Positions 10,014 to 18,499 are shown, counted from the stretch's first letter. The stretch is 64,000 nt of DNA from Bacterioplanoides pacificum (GCF_042648445.1 NZ_JBHRYB010000015.1:62001-126000); one strand, 5' to 3'. Numbers and translations are program-made. The notes: generated by a model from the sequence alone, not told the origin.

Positions 10014-11051
10014 TTACAATCTCCGGGCAAAACGACGGCGGTATTCGGTGGGTGTCAGGCCGGTTTTTTTACGGAACAGGCGGCGGAAGGAGCTGGCGTC
10101 TTCGTAGCCCACATCATTCATCACCACATCGACGGTACGTTCGGTTTCTTCCAGCAGCTTCTGAGCGGCTTCGATACGCAGGCTCTGGACATAGGTATTG
10201 GGTGGCATTTCCAACGCGGCATTAAAGCGCCGGATCAGGGTGCGTTTGGAGATACTGAAGCGTTCGGCCAGATCTTCTACGGTGAATTGTTCAGCGTAAT
10301 GGTGTTCCAGCCAGGCCTGCGCCTCCCGGACCAGGTCGTCTTTGTGGGGTTTGGCCAGCCGCATCAGGGAATAAGACAGCTGGGTATCGCGGCGGTAATC
10401 GATGACAAAGGCTTTGGCGGTCTGCAGTGCCGCTTCGAAGCCAATCTGACGTTCGATGATATGCAGGCCAAGATCGAACCAGGCCAACCCGCCGCCGGCA
10501 CAGTAGATGTTATCTGAGCGGGTAATCAGCTGGTCGGCTTTTAACTCAATTTGTGGGTAACGGTGCTGAAACTGCTCTTTAAAGCCCCAGTGGGTGGTGG
10601 CCGTTTTGTCATTCAGGATGCCGGCTTCAGCCAGCAGAAAGTTACCGGTGCAGTTGCCGGCGATGGTCCAGCCCTGTTCATTAGCGCGCTTAAGCAGGGC
10701 CTGTAATTCTGGTGTGTCATTTAACACGTCGTCAATCGGGCCGCCAATAGTGGGAATAATAATGGCATCGGCCTGGTCGATATCATCAAAACTCAGATGA
10801 GCGCCCAGCTGTAAGCCATTAATACAGTTAATCGGTTGGCCGTCTTTACTGGCGATGCGCACACTGAACGCACGCTTTGGCTCTGTGCCCTCAATTAAGT
10901 TCCAGGTGACTCCCGCGAGACCAAATAAATCGGTAACACCGGTAATGGCCGAGGCTAATGCTTTGTCATAACCGGCCACCACGATATTGAGTAACTGTGG
11001 ATCGGTCTGGCTGTTGGCGCTATCTTGCAGCATACGGGTGTCACTATTCAC
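10014..11051 (-). CDS. GlxA/FtrA-family AraC transcriptional regulator
   Basis: 345 aa. Residues 20-200 form a DJ-1/PfpI (class I glutamine amidotransferase-like) domain with the nucleophile-elbow segment GNCTGNFLLAEAG (about 132-144). Residues 235-340 hold the two HTH motifs of AraC/XylS proteins (FTVEDLAERFSISKRTLIRR and DVGYEDASSFRRLFRKKTGL). The family regulates genes for carnitine, glycine betaine, arginine or other amine catabolism; the ligand here is unknown. Start is GTG at 11051; an ATG at 11033 is an alternative (no strong SD for either). Flanked by the secreted-protein operon downstream and bfd upstream, with no obvious target gene adjacent. Confidence 0.88.
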   Translation of the reverse strand: MNSDTRMLQDSANSQTDPQLLNIVVAGYDKALASAITGVTDLFGLAGVTWNLIEGTEPKRAFSVRIASKDGQPINCINGLQLGAHLSFDDIDQADAIIIPTIGGPIDDVLNDTPELQALLKRANEQGWTIAGNCTGNFLLAEAGILNDKTATTHWGFKEQFQHRYPQIELKADQLITRSDNIYCAGGGLAWFDLGLHIIERQIGFEAALQTAKAFVIDYRRDTQLSYSLMRLAKPHKDDLVREAQAWLEHHYAEQFTVEDLAERFSISKRTLIRRFNAALEMPPNTYVQSLRIEAAQKLLEETERTVDVVMNDVGYEDASSFRRLFRKKTGLTPTEYRRRFARRL

Positions 11052-11149
11052 AGGTTAAGTGGCCATATTGCCCGGGCTTGTTTGTCTTATCAAGCACTTA
11101 TCAAGCTGAAAGTGACGGTTTTGGCCATAAAACGTATGTGGCAGAAACA

Positions 11150-11176
11150 AAAAAACCAGCACTGGGCTGGTTTTTT
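11150..11176 (-). terminator. Bidirectional rho-independent terminator after bfd
   Basis: Symmetrical AAAAAACCAGC (11150-11160) and GCTGGTTTTTT (11166-11176), with a short loop. It lies 17 bases after the bfd stop and has a U-tract in either direction, so it may also stop plus-strand transcription. Confidence 0.85.
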
Positions 11177-11193
11177 GGGGTTAGCGTCTCGCT

Positions 11194-11388
11194 TCAGCTG
11201 GCTTCGGCAAATTCACAAACCGGCATTTTGTTGATGTGCTCGCGAATCATTTGCTTGGCACTCTGGCCACAGCAGCCACAGTCGGTGCCAACGCCCATTT
11301 TCTGACGGATCTGCGCATAGCTGTCGCCTTGTTCGACGGCTTGTTGCAGTTGCTGTTCAGTGATGCCTTTGCATAAACACACGTACAT
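11194..11388 (-). CDS. bfd: Bacterioferritin-associated ferredoxin
   Basis: Small [2Fe-2S] protein that reduces the ferric core of bacterioferritin so that iron can be mobilised. 64 aa, normal for the family. The four Cys ligands are present as CLC (residues 4 and 6) and CGCC (residues 37-40), the spacing typical of Bfd (CxC-x30-CxxC). No bacterioferritin gene is adjacent. A possible Fur box lies about 24 bases upstream, in keeping with iron-repressed bfd in other bacteria. Confidence 0.93.
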   Translation of the reverse strand: MYVCLCKGITEQQLQQAVEQGDSYAQIRQKMGVGTDCGCCGQSAKQMIREHINKMPVCEFAEAS

Positions 11389-11411
11389 AGATGCGGCCAG
11401 TCCTGATGAAA

Positions 11412-11430
11412 ATCTGAATGAGAATGACTA
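11412..11430 (-). promoter_or_regulatory. Possible Fur box upstream of bfd
   Basis: The segment ATCTGAATGAGAATGACTA matches the core (AATGAGAAT) of the Fur consensus GATAATGATAATCATTATC only in part. Its position, 24-42 bases before the bfd start, is suitable for an iron-responsive operator. Iron-repressed bfd is known in Pseudomonas and E. coli; the assignment here is inference. Confidence 0.4.
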
Positions 11431-11665
11431 TGGATTGAACTTTAAGGGGAATGCGAAGAATTTGCAATAAGTTTGTATTCGCATTTGTAATCAGTTTCGT
11501 AAATGACAGCTTATTCGTATTGATACCCCTGGCTTATCTAGATTGAAACCGTGGTCGGTGAGACGGTCGCATCCTGGCCTCAGCTCAGGTAAAATGCCGC
11601 CTCTTTTGACCGCCGCTGTACAGCCAGGCGGTGACTCCACAACCAGACAGAAGTAGGGCCGAGCT

Positions 11666-12761
11666 TTGGAAATCAATCCGATCGTCGAACAGATTAAAGA
11701 CCTGCAAGCGCGTACGGACGTGCTTAGGGGGTATCTTTGACTACGCTACCAAAACTGAGCGTTTAGAAGAGGTAGAACAGGAACTGGCACAACCGGATGT
11801 CTGGGATGATCCGGAACGTGCTCAGGAACTGGGTAAAGAACGCTCGTCACTGGAAGCCGTGGTTAAAACCATCGATACCCTCGATAACGGCCTGAATGAC
11901 AGTCGTGATCTGCTGGATATGGCGGTTGAAGAAGACGACGAAGGTACGGTTGATGATGTTCGGGAAGAGCTGAACGCTCTGCAGGCTCAGTTAGAAACGC
12001 TGGAATTCCGCCGCATGTTCTCCGGCGAACTGGACGAAAACAACTGTTATGTTGAAATTCAGTCAGGTTCGGGCGGTACCGAAGCGCAGGACTGGGCCAA
12101 CATGATGTTGCGTATGTACCTGCGCTGGATTGAGGCGCATGGTTTTAAAGGTGAGCTGATGGAAGTCTCCGAGGGTGAAGTCGCTGGTATTAAAGGCGCC
12201 ACCATTCGGGTCGAAGGTGAATACGCTTACGGTTGGTTGCGCACTGAAACCGGTGTTCATCGTCTGGTGCGTAAATCACCATTCGATTCTGGTAACCGTC
12301 GTCATACGTCATTCTCTTCTGTCTTTGTGTCGCCGGAAGTGGATGACAATATTGATATCGAAATTAATCCGGCGGATTTGCGGATTGACGTATACCGTGC
12401 TTCCGGTGCGGGTGGTCAGCACGTTAACCGGACGGAATCGGCGGTACGTATTACTCACTTACCGACCAATATTGTGACTCAGTGTCAGAACGACCGTTCG
12501 CAGCACAAAAACAAAGATCAGGCGATGAAGCAGTTAAAGGCGAAGTTATACGAGCTGGAACTGCAAAAGCGCAGTGCGGAAGCGCAAGCGCTGGAAGACA
12601 CTAAGTCTGATATCGGCTGGGGCAGCCAGATCCGTTCTTATGTACTGGATGACGCTCGTATTAAAGATTTACGCACCGGTATCGAAAACCGTAATACCCA
12701 GGCGGTACTGGACGGTGATTTAGATGCCTTTATCGAGGCAAGTTTAAAGCAGGGTCTTTAA
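11666..12761 (+). CDS. prfB: Peptide chain release factor 2 (RF2), with programmed +1 frameshift
   Basis: Recognises UGA and UAA and triggers peptide release. The first 24 codons run from TTG at 11666 (MEINPIVEQIKDLQ) to CTT at 11735-11737, followed by in-frame TGA at 11738-11740. Skipping base 11738 continues in +1 frame at GAC (11739) to 12761, giving 364 aa (E. coli RF2 has 365). The anticodon-like SPF motif is in VRKSPFDSGNRR, and the catalytic GGQ in GAGGQHVNRTESA. GTAGGG precedes the TTG. Translation is thus autoregulated by RF2 level. Followed by lysS, the usual partner, but separated by 395 bases that contain a tandem repeat. Confidence 0.97.
11726..11740 (+). promoter_or_regulatory. 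prfB programmed +1 frameshift site
   Basis: AGGGGGTATCTTTGA: an internal Shine-Dalgarno-like AGGGGG (11726-11731), three bases, the slippery CTT (11735-11737) and the TGA stop (11738-11740), followed by C. This is the classic RF2 recoding signal. Confidence 0.97.
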
Positions 12762-12953
12762 TCAAAGGTTGAACGCTGCGGCAAACGTAGCCTCGATAAA
12801 AACAGGTAAAGAGTTGAGGCAAGTTTAAAGCAGGGTCTTTAATCAAAGGTTGAACGCTGCGGCAAACGTAGCCTCGATAAAAACAGGTAAAGAGTTGAGG
12901 CAAGTTTAAAGCAGGGTCTTTGATTAAAGGCAGAACACTGTAGCAAACGTAGC
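12735..12953 (+). repeat. 81-bp tandem repeat starting in the prfB 3' end (2.7 copies)
   Basis: Copies start at 12735, 12816 and 12897. The first two are identical over 81 bp; the third is partial (about 57 bp to 12953) and diverged. The first 27 bases of copy 1 are the last eight codons and stop of prfB, so the gene tail is repeated downstream. Each unit also contains CTGCGGCAAACGTAG, able to form a small hairpin, and GCCTCGATAAA, which is the inverse of TTTATCGAGGC at 12729-12739. The rest of the prfB-lysS gap (12954-13156) holds no gene that I can support. Confidence 0.9.
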
Positions 12954-13156
12954 TAATAAACAATAAGTACTTCAGAAGTTTTTTCAAAGCAGCAACAGGA
13001 TGTTGCGTGCCCATCGCAGGCACAGGGATGGGCCTTACGATGGGTGCGAGTGAAAAAATCTTGTGAAGTGCTTGTGCAGTCTTCAATTGAAAATGAAATA
13101 AATCATTACCTGAAGGCTTAAAAGAATTCGGCACAGAACAGAATTTGGAATTCAAT

Positions 13157-14695
13157 ATGACAGATCAAAACACTCCTGCTCCTGAAGTTCAAAACGCAGA
13201 AGAAAATAAGTTAATTGCCGAGCGTCGTCAGAAGCTTGAGCAAATGCGTGAAAACTGCAAAGCCAATGGCCATCGCAATGATTTTAAGCGTGAAAATCTG
13301 GCGGCGGAGTTAAAAGCACAATACGGCGACAAGACTAAAGAAGAATTAGCCGAAGCCGGCATTAAAGTCTCGGTTGCCGGGCGTGTGATGGGCAAACGTG
13401 GTCCGTTTGTTGGTTTTCAGGACAGCACGTCCCGCTTGCAGGTTTACATGGGTAAACCACTGCAGAAAGAAAGTGACGCCTGGCAGAAGCTGGATATCGG
13501 CGACATCATTGGCGCCAGCGGTACACTGCAATTATCCGGGAAAGGTGAACTGTACGTTCAGATCGAAGAACTGAATGACTTTGTTATTCTGACCAAATCG
13601 TTGCGCCCGCTGCCGGATAAATTCCATGGCCTGGCGGATCAGGAAATGAAATACCGCCAGCGTTATGTCGATCTGATCATTAATGAAGAAACCCGCAACA
13701 CCTTTATGATCCGCTCGAAGATCATTGAAACCATGCGTTTCTATCTGTCGCAGCGCGGTTATATCGAAGCAGAAACGCCAATGCTGCAAACCATCCCGGG
13801 TGGTGCAACGGCCAAGCCATTCGAAACCCACCACAATGCACTGGGTATTGATATGTTCCTGCGTATTGCGCCGGAGCTGTATCTGAAGCGTTTGGTTGTG
13901 GGTGGTTTCGATAAAGTGTTCGAAATTAACCGTAACTTCCGTAACGAAGGTCTGAGCACACGTCATAACCCAGAATTCACCATGATCGAATTCTATCAGG
14001 CGTATGCAACTTACCATGATCTGATGGACCTGACCGAAGATATGCTGCGTACTATTGCAGAAACGGTTTTGGGTACCACCACCATTAAATACGGTGAGTC
14101 TGAATACGACTTCGCTCAGCCATTCCAGCGTATGACTATGGTGGAAGCGGTGATGAAGTACAATCCGGAATTTGACGTCACTGTCTTTAATAACCCGGAA
14201 GAAAACTTCGAGCAGTTAAAAGCCTACGCCAAACAAGTGGGTGTGCCGGATTCTCCGAAGCAAGCGGCCTGGGGCCCAGGTAAATACATCTGTGAAATCT
14301 TCGAAGAAACCGCGGAAGAAAAGCTGGATCAGCCAACCTTTATTACCGAATACCCATGGGAAGTATCGCCATTGGCGCGTCGTAACGACGATAACCCATT
14401 TGTGACTGACCGTTTCGAATTCTTCGTCGGTGGCCGTGAATTGGCCAACGGCTTCTCGGAGCTGAATGACGCCGAAGATCAGGCAGCACGTTTCCGTAAG
14501 CAGGTGGAAGAAAAAGACGCAGGCGACGACGAAGCGATGCACTTCGACGACGACTATATCCGTGCGCTGGAGTACGGTATGCCACCAACAGCTGGTCAGG
14601 GAATTGGTATCGACCGTCTGGTGATGTTATTCACCAACAGTCATACCATTAAAGACGTGATTTTGTTCCCGCATATGAAGCCATTAGCGGACTGA
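13157..14695 (+). CDS. lysS: Lysyl-tRNA synthetase, class II
   Basis: Charges tRNA-Lys. ATG at 13157 gives 512 aa (E. coli LysS 505); an in-frame TTG 12 bases upstream is less likely, since TTGGA lies at SD distance from the ATG. An OB-fold anticodon-binding domain (about 65-175) precedes the class II core with motif 2 around NRNFRNEGLSTRHNPEFTMI (about 258-277) and motif 3 GIGIDRLVMLFTNS (about 486-499). It follows prfB as in most gammaproteobacteria and is closed by a terminator at 14761-14792. Confidence 0.98.
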   Translation: MTDQNTPAPEVQNAEENKLIAERRQKLEQMRENCKANGHRNDFKRENLAAELKAQYGDKTKEELAEAGIKVSVAGRVMGKRGPFVGFQDSTSRLQVYMGKPLQKESDAWQKLDIGDIIGASGTLQLSGKGELYVQIEELNDFVILTKSLRPLPDKFHGLADQEMKYRQRYVDLIINEETRNTFMIRSKIIETMRFYLSQRGYIEAETPMLQTIPGGATAKPFETHHNALGIDMFLRIAPELYLKRLVVGGFDKVFEINRNFRNEGLSTRHNPEFTMIEFYQAYATYHDLMDLTEDMLRTIAETVLGTTTIKYGESEYDFAQPFQRMTMVEAVMKYNPEFDVTVFNNPEENFEQLKAYAKQVGVPDSPKQAAWGPGKYICEIFEETAEEKLDQPTFITEYPWEVSPLARRNDDNPFVTDRFEFFVGGRELANGFSELNDAEDQAARFRKQVEEKDAGDDEAMHFDDDYIRALEYGMPPTAGQGIGIDRLVMLFTNSHTIKDVILFPHMKPLAD

Positions 14696-14760
14696 ATCTA
14701 ATCCGGTTACCGGGGCCTCGTTAACGATTCAGTTGAACGGATCGCTGGGGTGAATATTAT

Positions 14761-14792
14761 AAAAACAGGTGGCTTAAGCTGCCTGTTTTTTT
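14761..14792 (+). terminator. Rho-independent terminator after lysS
   Basis: AAAAACAGGTGGC and GCTGCCTGTTTTTTT pair around TTAA, ending in a T-run. It lies 66-97 bases after lysS and 25 bases before ung. Confidence 0.85.
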
Positions 14793-14818
14793 ATCCGACT
14801 TTTTTCAAGGAATTTATG

Positions 14819-15496
14819 ATGGCCAAAGCGGGCGAACTTCATCCTTCCTGGCAGCAGGTGCTGGGCCACGAGCTGCAGCAACCCTATATGCATAATCTGC
14901 GTGAATTTCTGCGGGCGGAGAAGCAGGCGGGTAAAGAAATCTATCCTCCGGGTCCGTTAATCTTTAACGCCTTTAACCATACGCCGTTTGATCAGGTGCG
15001 GGTGGTGATTATTGGTCAGGATCCGTATCACGGCCCCGGCCAGGCAATGGGACTCAGTTTTTCTGTGCCGGATGGTGTGAAAGTTCCGCCGTCACTGGTG
15101 AATATCTATAAAGAGATTAATGCCGACCTGGGTATTCAGATGTCTGGTACAGGTGATCTGACACCCTGGGCGGATCAGGGCGTATTATTGCTCAATGCTA
15201 TGTTAACGGTAGAAGCCAGCAAAGCAGGCTCTCACCAGAAGAAGGGTTGGGAAGAATTCACCGATGCAGCGATTAAAGCATTAAACGAACAACGCACGGG
15301 TCTGGTGTTTGTATTGTGGGGCAGTTACGCCCAGAAGAAAGGTGCGGTGATTGATCAGAATAAACACCTGGTGCTGAAGTCCGTTCACCCGTCGCCGCTG
15401 TCAGCGCATCGGGGGTTTTTTGGTCAGCGTCAGTTTTCGACCATTAATCAGTATTTAGTCAATCAGGGCCAGGCACCGATCAACTGGCAACTGTAG
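14819..15496 (+). CDS. ung: Uracil-DNA glycosylase, family 1
   Basis: Removes uracil from DNA at the start of base-excision repair. 225 aa from the ATG at 14819 (MAKAGELHPSWQQVLGHEL), a normal length; the adjacent ATG at 14816 is equally possible, and AAGG at 14807-14810 fits either. The catalytic water-activating motif is GQDPYHGPGQAMGLSFSV (about 59-76), the uracil-binding F and N follow, and the minor-groove loop motif is VHPSPLSAHRGFFG (about 183-196). It sits after the lysS terminator and probably has its own weak promoter or read-through. Confidence 0.97.
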   Translation: MAKAGELHPSWQQVLGHELQQPYMHNLREFLRAEKQAGKEIYPPGPLIFNAFNHTPFDQVRVVIIGQDPYHGPGQAMGLSFSVPDGVKVPPSLVNIYKEINADLGIQMSGTGDLTPWADQGVLLLNAMLTVEASKAGSHQKKGWEEFTDAAIKALNEQRTGLVFVLWGSYAQKKGAVIDQNKHLVLKSVHPSPLSAHRGFFGQRQFSTINQYLVNQGQAPINWQL

Positions 15497-15556
15497 TGAT
15501 ACTTAAGTAACGTTCCTCTGTTGTATCCGCCCTGAATTTTTCAGCCGCCGCGCCGA

Positions 15557-15690
15557 AGGGCCATCCATGGCCCTGCCGCGCTACCGCAGCATCCTGCTGC
15601 TGCTTTGGAAAAACACAGCACGGCTTCAACATTAAGTGAGTTTTATGATGTTGCTACCGGCCTCGTTCCCACGCTCTGCGTGGTAATGAG
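15557..15690 (+). repeat. Intergenic palindromes resembling dispersed REP-like repeats
   Basis: The 228-bp ung-methyltransferase gap has no gene. It holds AGGGCC-ATCCAT-GGCCCT at 15557-15574, and CCTCGTTCCCACGCTCTGCGTGG at 15661-15683 with a CCACGC/GCGTGG hairpin. The latter type (CGTTCCCACGCTCTGCGTGGGAAT in other proteobacteria, from memory) is a widely dispersed intergenic repeat. Both genes converge here, so hairpins may also act in 3' end formation. Copy number in this genome is unknown. Confidence 0.5.
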
Positions 15691-15724
15691 ACGTAAGTTT
15701 GTTTTAGCTTCTTAGGCGTTAGTA

Positions 15725-17749
15725 TCACAACGGCTTACGCACATAAAATTGATACATCGCGGCAAATAAGCCAGGTTTCTGTTGCTCAACCTGATGCCAC
15801 TCAGCCAGTGTCAGCTGATGCCCGGCTTTGTTAAACCGTTGGCGAGCCAGCTGTTCGGAATCACCTTGCGGAATCATACCGATAAACTCCAGCCCGTTAT
15901 CATTCAGCAGTTGCTGAACTTCCAGGCAAGTAAAGGTGTGCTCCTGCTGGTGGAATAATAAATCGCGACAGGCACTGAGGCTGTAAAAATCTGCCGACTG
16001 GAACAGCTCCTGCCAGTCTCCGGCTAAAGACCCTTGCAATAATGCTTCACGCACCAGGCGCATATCATCTGCGCTGACCGGTAATTGTTCCCCCAGTTGC
16101 TGACGTAACTGTTTGATGGCTTTCCGTGCGGCGCTGCTGTACAAGGCAATTTTAATTAATCCACCCGGTTTTAGTTGCCGTTTAATAGCGGCCAAACCGG
16201 CTGACGGGGATTGCATGTGGTGTAATACACCGGAGCACTCGATAACATCGAACTGCTGACCAATGCGTTCGCTGAGTAATAAATCCCCCTGCAAAAACTG
16301 AATATTATTAACCCGGTATTCATCCGCTTTTATTTTGGCGTACGCCAGTGCACTGTGGCTGAGGTCGATGGCGGTGACGTTCATATTATAAAAATAACGC
16401 GCCAGACGCAGGGCGTGTCGCCCGGTGCCACAGCCTGCCACCAGAACGCTGGCCGGTGAGGCCAGTTGATAGCCCTGTAATGCCTGGGGAAATAATCGCA
16501 CCAATGCTTGTTGATAGCTGCTTGGCTGACTGTAGCCGATATCCGTCCAGCGAGGGTAAGGGTTGTTATTGTATTGCTCGGCCACCCGGGCAGAAATACT
16601 ATTCTGACTGTTGCCAAAGCTGGCCAGTAATTGCTGCTGCCGTTGCATTCGTTGTTGTTGCAATAACGCGGTTTCAACCAGCCTGCCAAAATCAACCGGC
16701 CAGGCCAGTGCCTGGGCATCCAGTTGTGTTGCGATAATGCTGTGTTGAGGGGGCTGATACATAAACAACAACAGTAATACCGGATACAGGTCCTGATTGC
16801 TGATATCTGCCAGGCGTGTCATACGACTGGCCAGCTGGCTGAGCTGGTCGAGCAGTTTGTGTTCCTGTTCGGTCTGATACCAGACGGATTCATTCAGCCA
16901 GGTTTGCCAGGCCAGTGCAGTGGCCAGAGGAATCAGCTCTGAGGCAATGGATAAACGCGAGCTGCTGGAAATGAAAATACTCTGACGCAAAGTAATCAGC
17001 AGTTTTTCCATGAGCGGATCGCAGAAGTAAAACTTTTCCAGGCAGGTCAGCAATAACGTATCGCTCGCCAGCGATTCAAGTTGCAGTGGGCAGCCGGATT
17101 CCGATAACTGAAATTTGTGTTTTAACAGGCTGGTCGCTAATGGCCGCAGCTGGGAATAATCAACGTCGCTGAAATCAAAGTAGCGCAGCAGGTCCTGTTC
17201 CAGCTCTTCGGAATAAAAATCGGCACTCAGTTGTTCTGCGGCATTAAATAATCCGGCACGGATCTGCGGGTCGTCACTCTGGGTTTTAACCAGTTCGCGG
17301 TAATACTGAAACGCTAATAAATAGTCGGCCTTTAGCAGGGCGATGCGAGCCAGGTAGTTGGCTGCTTTTGTTGCCACCCGGGAGATGCGGTAAGCCTGGC
17401 TGAAATAGTCTTCTGCCTGATCGAGATTATTTTCTGCCAGGGCTACCAGGCCGCCACTGTACAACAGGTTAATGCTGTCGGGCTTTTTACCCAGACCCAG
17501 ATTAATCCACTCCCAGGCTTTGCTGTAATTCTCCTGCAGCAGGGCAATGCGACTCAGCAGGTTGATACCCGGCAGATAGTCCGGACGTTGTTGCCAGGCC
17601 ATATTGGCCAGCTGGTCAGCATCCCTGAGCAGGCGGGGATCGTGGTGGCCACTGGCCTCCTGATAAAACTTATTTGCCAGCTGGTACAGGTGCTGGTGTT
17701 GACCGGCATCCTGCGGATGGTTGTCGAGATTAAGCTGTGCCGTTGCCAT
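15725..17749 (-). CDS. TPR-containing class I SAM-dependent methyltransferase, probable flagellar regulon member
   Basis: 674 aa. Residues 1-200 are helical tetratricopeptide-like repeats (AWEWINLGLGKKPDSINLLY, AENNLDQAEDYFSQAYRIS). A middle helical region (about 200-390) is not recognised. A Rossmann methyltransferase domain follows, with SAM motif I VLVAGCGTGRHALRLA (about 430-445), AIDLSHSALAYAK, a QGDLL segment, the ECSGVLHHM block and LKPGGLIKIALYS. No glycosyltransferase domain is visible. It converges on ung, and its start lies 292 bases from the divergent fliS. A near-consensus sigma-54 site about 72 bases upstream suggests control by FlrA/FlrC. Substrate unknown; flagellin, its glycan, or a chemotaxis protein are candidates by location only. 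AGGGG precedes the ATG. Confidence 0.8.
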   Translation of the reverse strand: MATAQLNLDNHPQDAGQHQHLYQLANKFYQEASGHHDPRLLRDADQLANMAWQQRPDYLPGINLLSRIALLQENYSKAWEWINLGLGKKPDSINLLYSGGLVALAENNLDQAEDYFSQAYRISRVATKAANYLARIALLKADYLLAFQYYRELVKTQSDDPQIRAGLFNAAEQLSADFYSEELEQDLLRYFDFSDVDYSQLRPLATSLLKHKFQLSESGCPLQLESLASDTLLLTCLEKFYFCDPLMEKLLITLRQSIFISSSSRLSIASELIPLATALAWQTWLNESVWYQTEQEHKLLDQLSQLASRMTRLADISNQDLYPVLLLLFMYQPPQHSIIATQLDAQALAWPVDFGRLVETALLQQQRMQRQQQLLASFGNSQNSISARVAEQYNNNPYPRWTDIGYSQPSSYQQALVRLFPQALQGYQLASPASVLVAGCGTGRHALRLARYFYNMNVTAIDLSHSALAYAKIKADEYRVNNIQFLQGDLLLSERIGQQFDVIECSGVLHHMQSPSAGLAAIKRQLKPGGLIKIALYSSAARKAIKQLRQQLGEQLPVSADDMRLVREALLQGSLAGDWQELFQSADFYSLSACRDLLFHQQEHTFTCLEVQQLLNDNGLEFIGMIPQGDSEQLARQRFNKAGHQLTLAEWHQVEQQKPGLFAAMYQFYVRKPL

Positions 17750-17820
17750 GGTCGTGCCCCTGTGTCGCGAATCTGCGGCAGGCTGCCGGATGAATGGAAT
17801 ATGCTGTCTGAAATAGGGTT

Positions 17821-17837
17821 AGCACAGCCCGTGCCAA
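17821..17837 (-). promoter_or_regulatory. Sigma-54 promoter for the TPR-methyltransferase
   Basis: Read on the minus strand: TTGGCACGGGCTGTGCT. The -24 element TTGGCACG is a perfect match to the consensus, the -12 element is GTGCT (consensus TTGCW), and the GG-N10-GC spacing is exact. The GC element is about 73 bases upstream of the ATG. Confidence 0.75.
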
Positions 17838-17976
17838 CTATTAAGTTGTTGATTTTAAAGGTTTTTTGTTTTCGAATTGATGCTACCAGGGGCAAAGCCA
17901 GGTTGTTGCAGAGGCGGTCATTTGCCGCTGTTGCCGCTGCTGAGTGGTAAAAGTCCTTTTTTACTTACAAATCCGC

Positions 17977-18003
17977 TAAAGAAATCTGGTGTGGTGCCGT
18001 CAT
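17977..18003 (+). promoter_or_regulatory. Sigma-28 (FliA) promoter for fliS
   Basis: TAAA at 17977-17980, exactly 15 bases, then GCCGTCAT at 17996-18003 (consensus TAAA-N15-GCCGATAA; six of eight -10 bases match). It lies 38 bases before the fliS ATG. Confidence 0.75.
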
Positions 18004-18040
18004 ACTGAAAAGTGAGGCGAATTTTTCAGGAGACATACTC

Positions 18041-18499
18041 ATGTACAACTCAGGTGCGAAGCAGTATCAGCAGGTAAACCGAACCTCTGAAGTACTGGAT
18101 GCAGACCCCCACCGCTTGATTCAGTTATTGATGGAAGCCGCGCTGACCCGTATGTCTCAGGCGAAAGGCGCTATTGACCGCAAGGAGATGGATACCAAAG
18201 CCAATCTGCTAGGCCGGGTGATGGAAATCATTCAGACATTACAGGATAGTCTGGATCATTCTCAGGGTGGTGATATCGCCGATAATTTTGAACGCTTATA
18301 CGACTATATGAACCGCCGCCTGCTGGAAGCCAGCCGTCTTAACGATGTCGATATGATTGATGAAGTGATGGGGCTGATGCTGGAAGTGAAACAGGGGTGG
18401 GATGGTATTCGCCAGGAATACCTGCAATCAACTCAATCTCACAGCAGCGTTTCTCAGGCAGACTCAGAATCCCGGCTGGCCAGCCAGATAACTGTCTGA
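18041..18499 (+). CDS. fliS: Flagellar export chaperone FliS
   Basis: Cytoplasmic chaperone that binds the C-terminus of flagellin and keeps it unfolded for export. 152 aa, slightly longer than E. coli FliS (136) because of a Ser-rich tail. The N-terminus with YQQVNRTSEVLDADPHRLIQ and the LLMEAALTRMSQAKGAI helix are typical. SD CAGGAGA lies 7 bases before the ATG. In pseudomonads fliS follows fliD; here fliC and fliD are not in the window and fliS stands at the head of the cluster under a sigma-28 promoter. No fliT-like gene follows before flrA. Confidence 0.95.
   Translation: MYNSGAKQYQQVNRTSEVLDADPHRLIQLLMEAALTRMSQAKGAIDRKEMDTKANLLGRVMEIIQTLQDSLDHSQGGDIADNFERLYDYMNRRLLEASRLNDVDMIDEVMGLMLEVKQGWDGIRQEYLQSTQSHSSVSQADSESRLASQITV

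Noticed and set aside
11738..11740. In-frame stop in prfB as evidence of a pseudogene
   Set aside because: It is the standard RF2 frameshift site; the downstream frame is intact and complete.
12735..12953. Possible CRISPR-like array
   Set aside because: The units are direct 81-bp tandem duplications without spacers, and no cas gene is present.
12730..13155. Minus-strand frame of 141 codons with repeated 27-residue blocks
   Set aside because: It is only the antisense of the 81-bp tandem repeat (81 is divisible by three) and of the prfB end. No start context or family resemblance.
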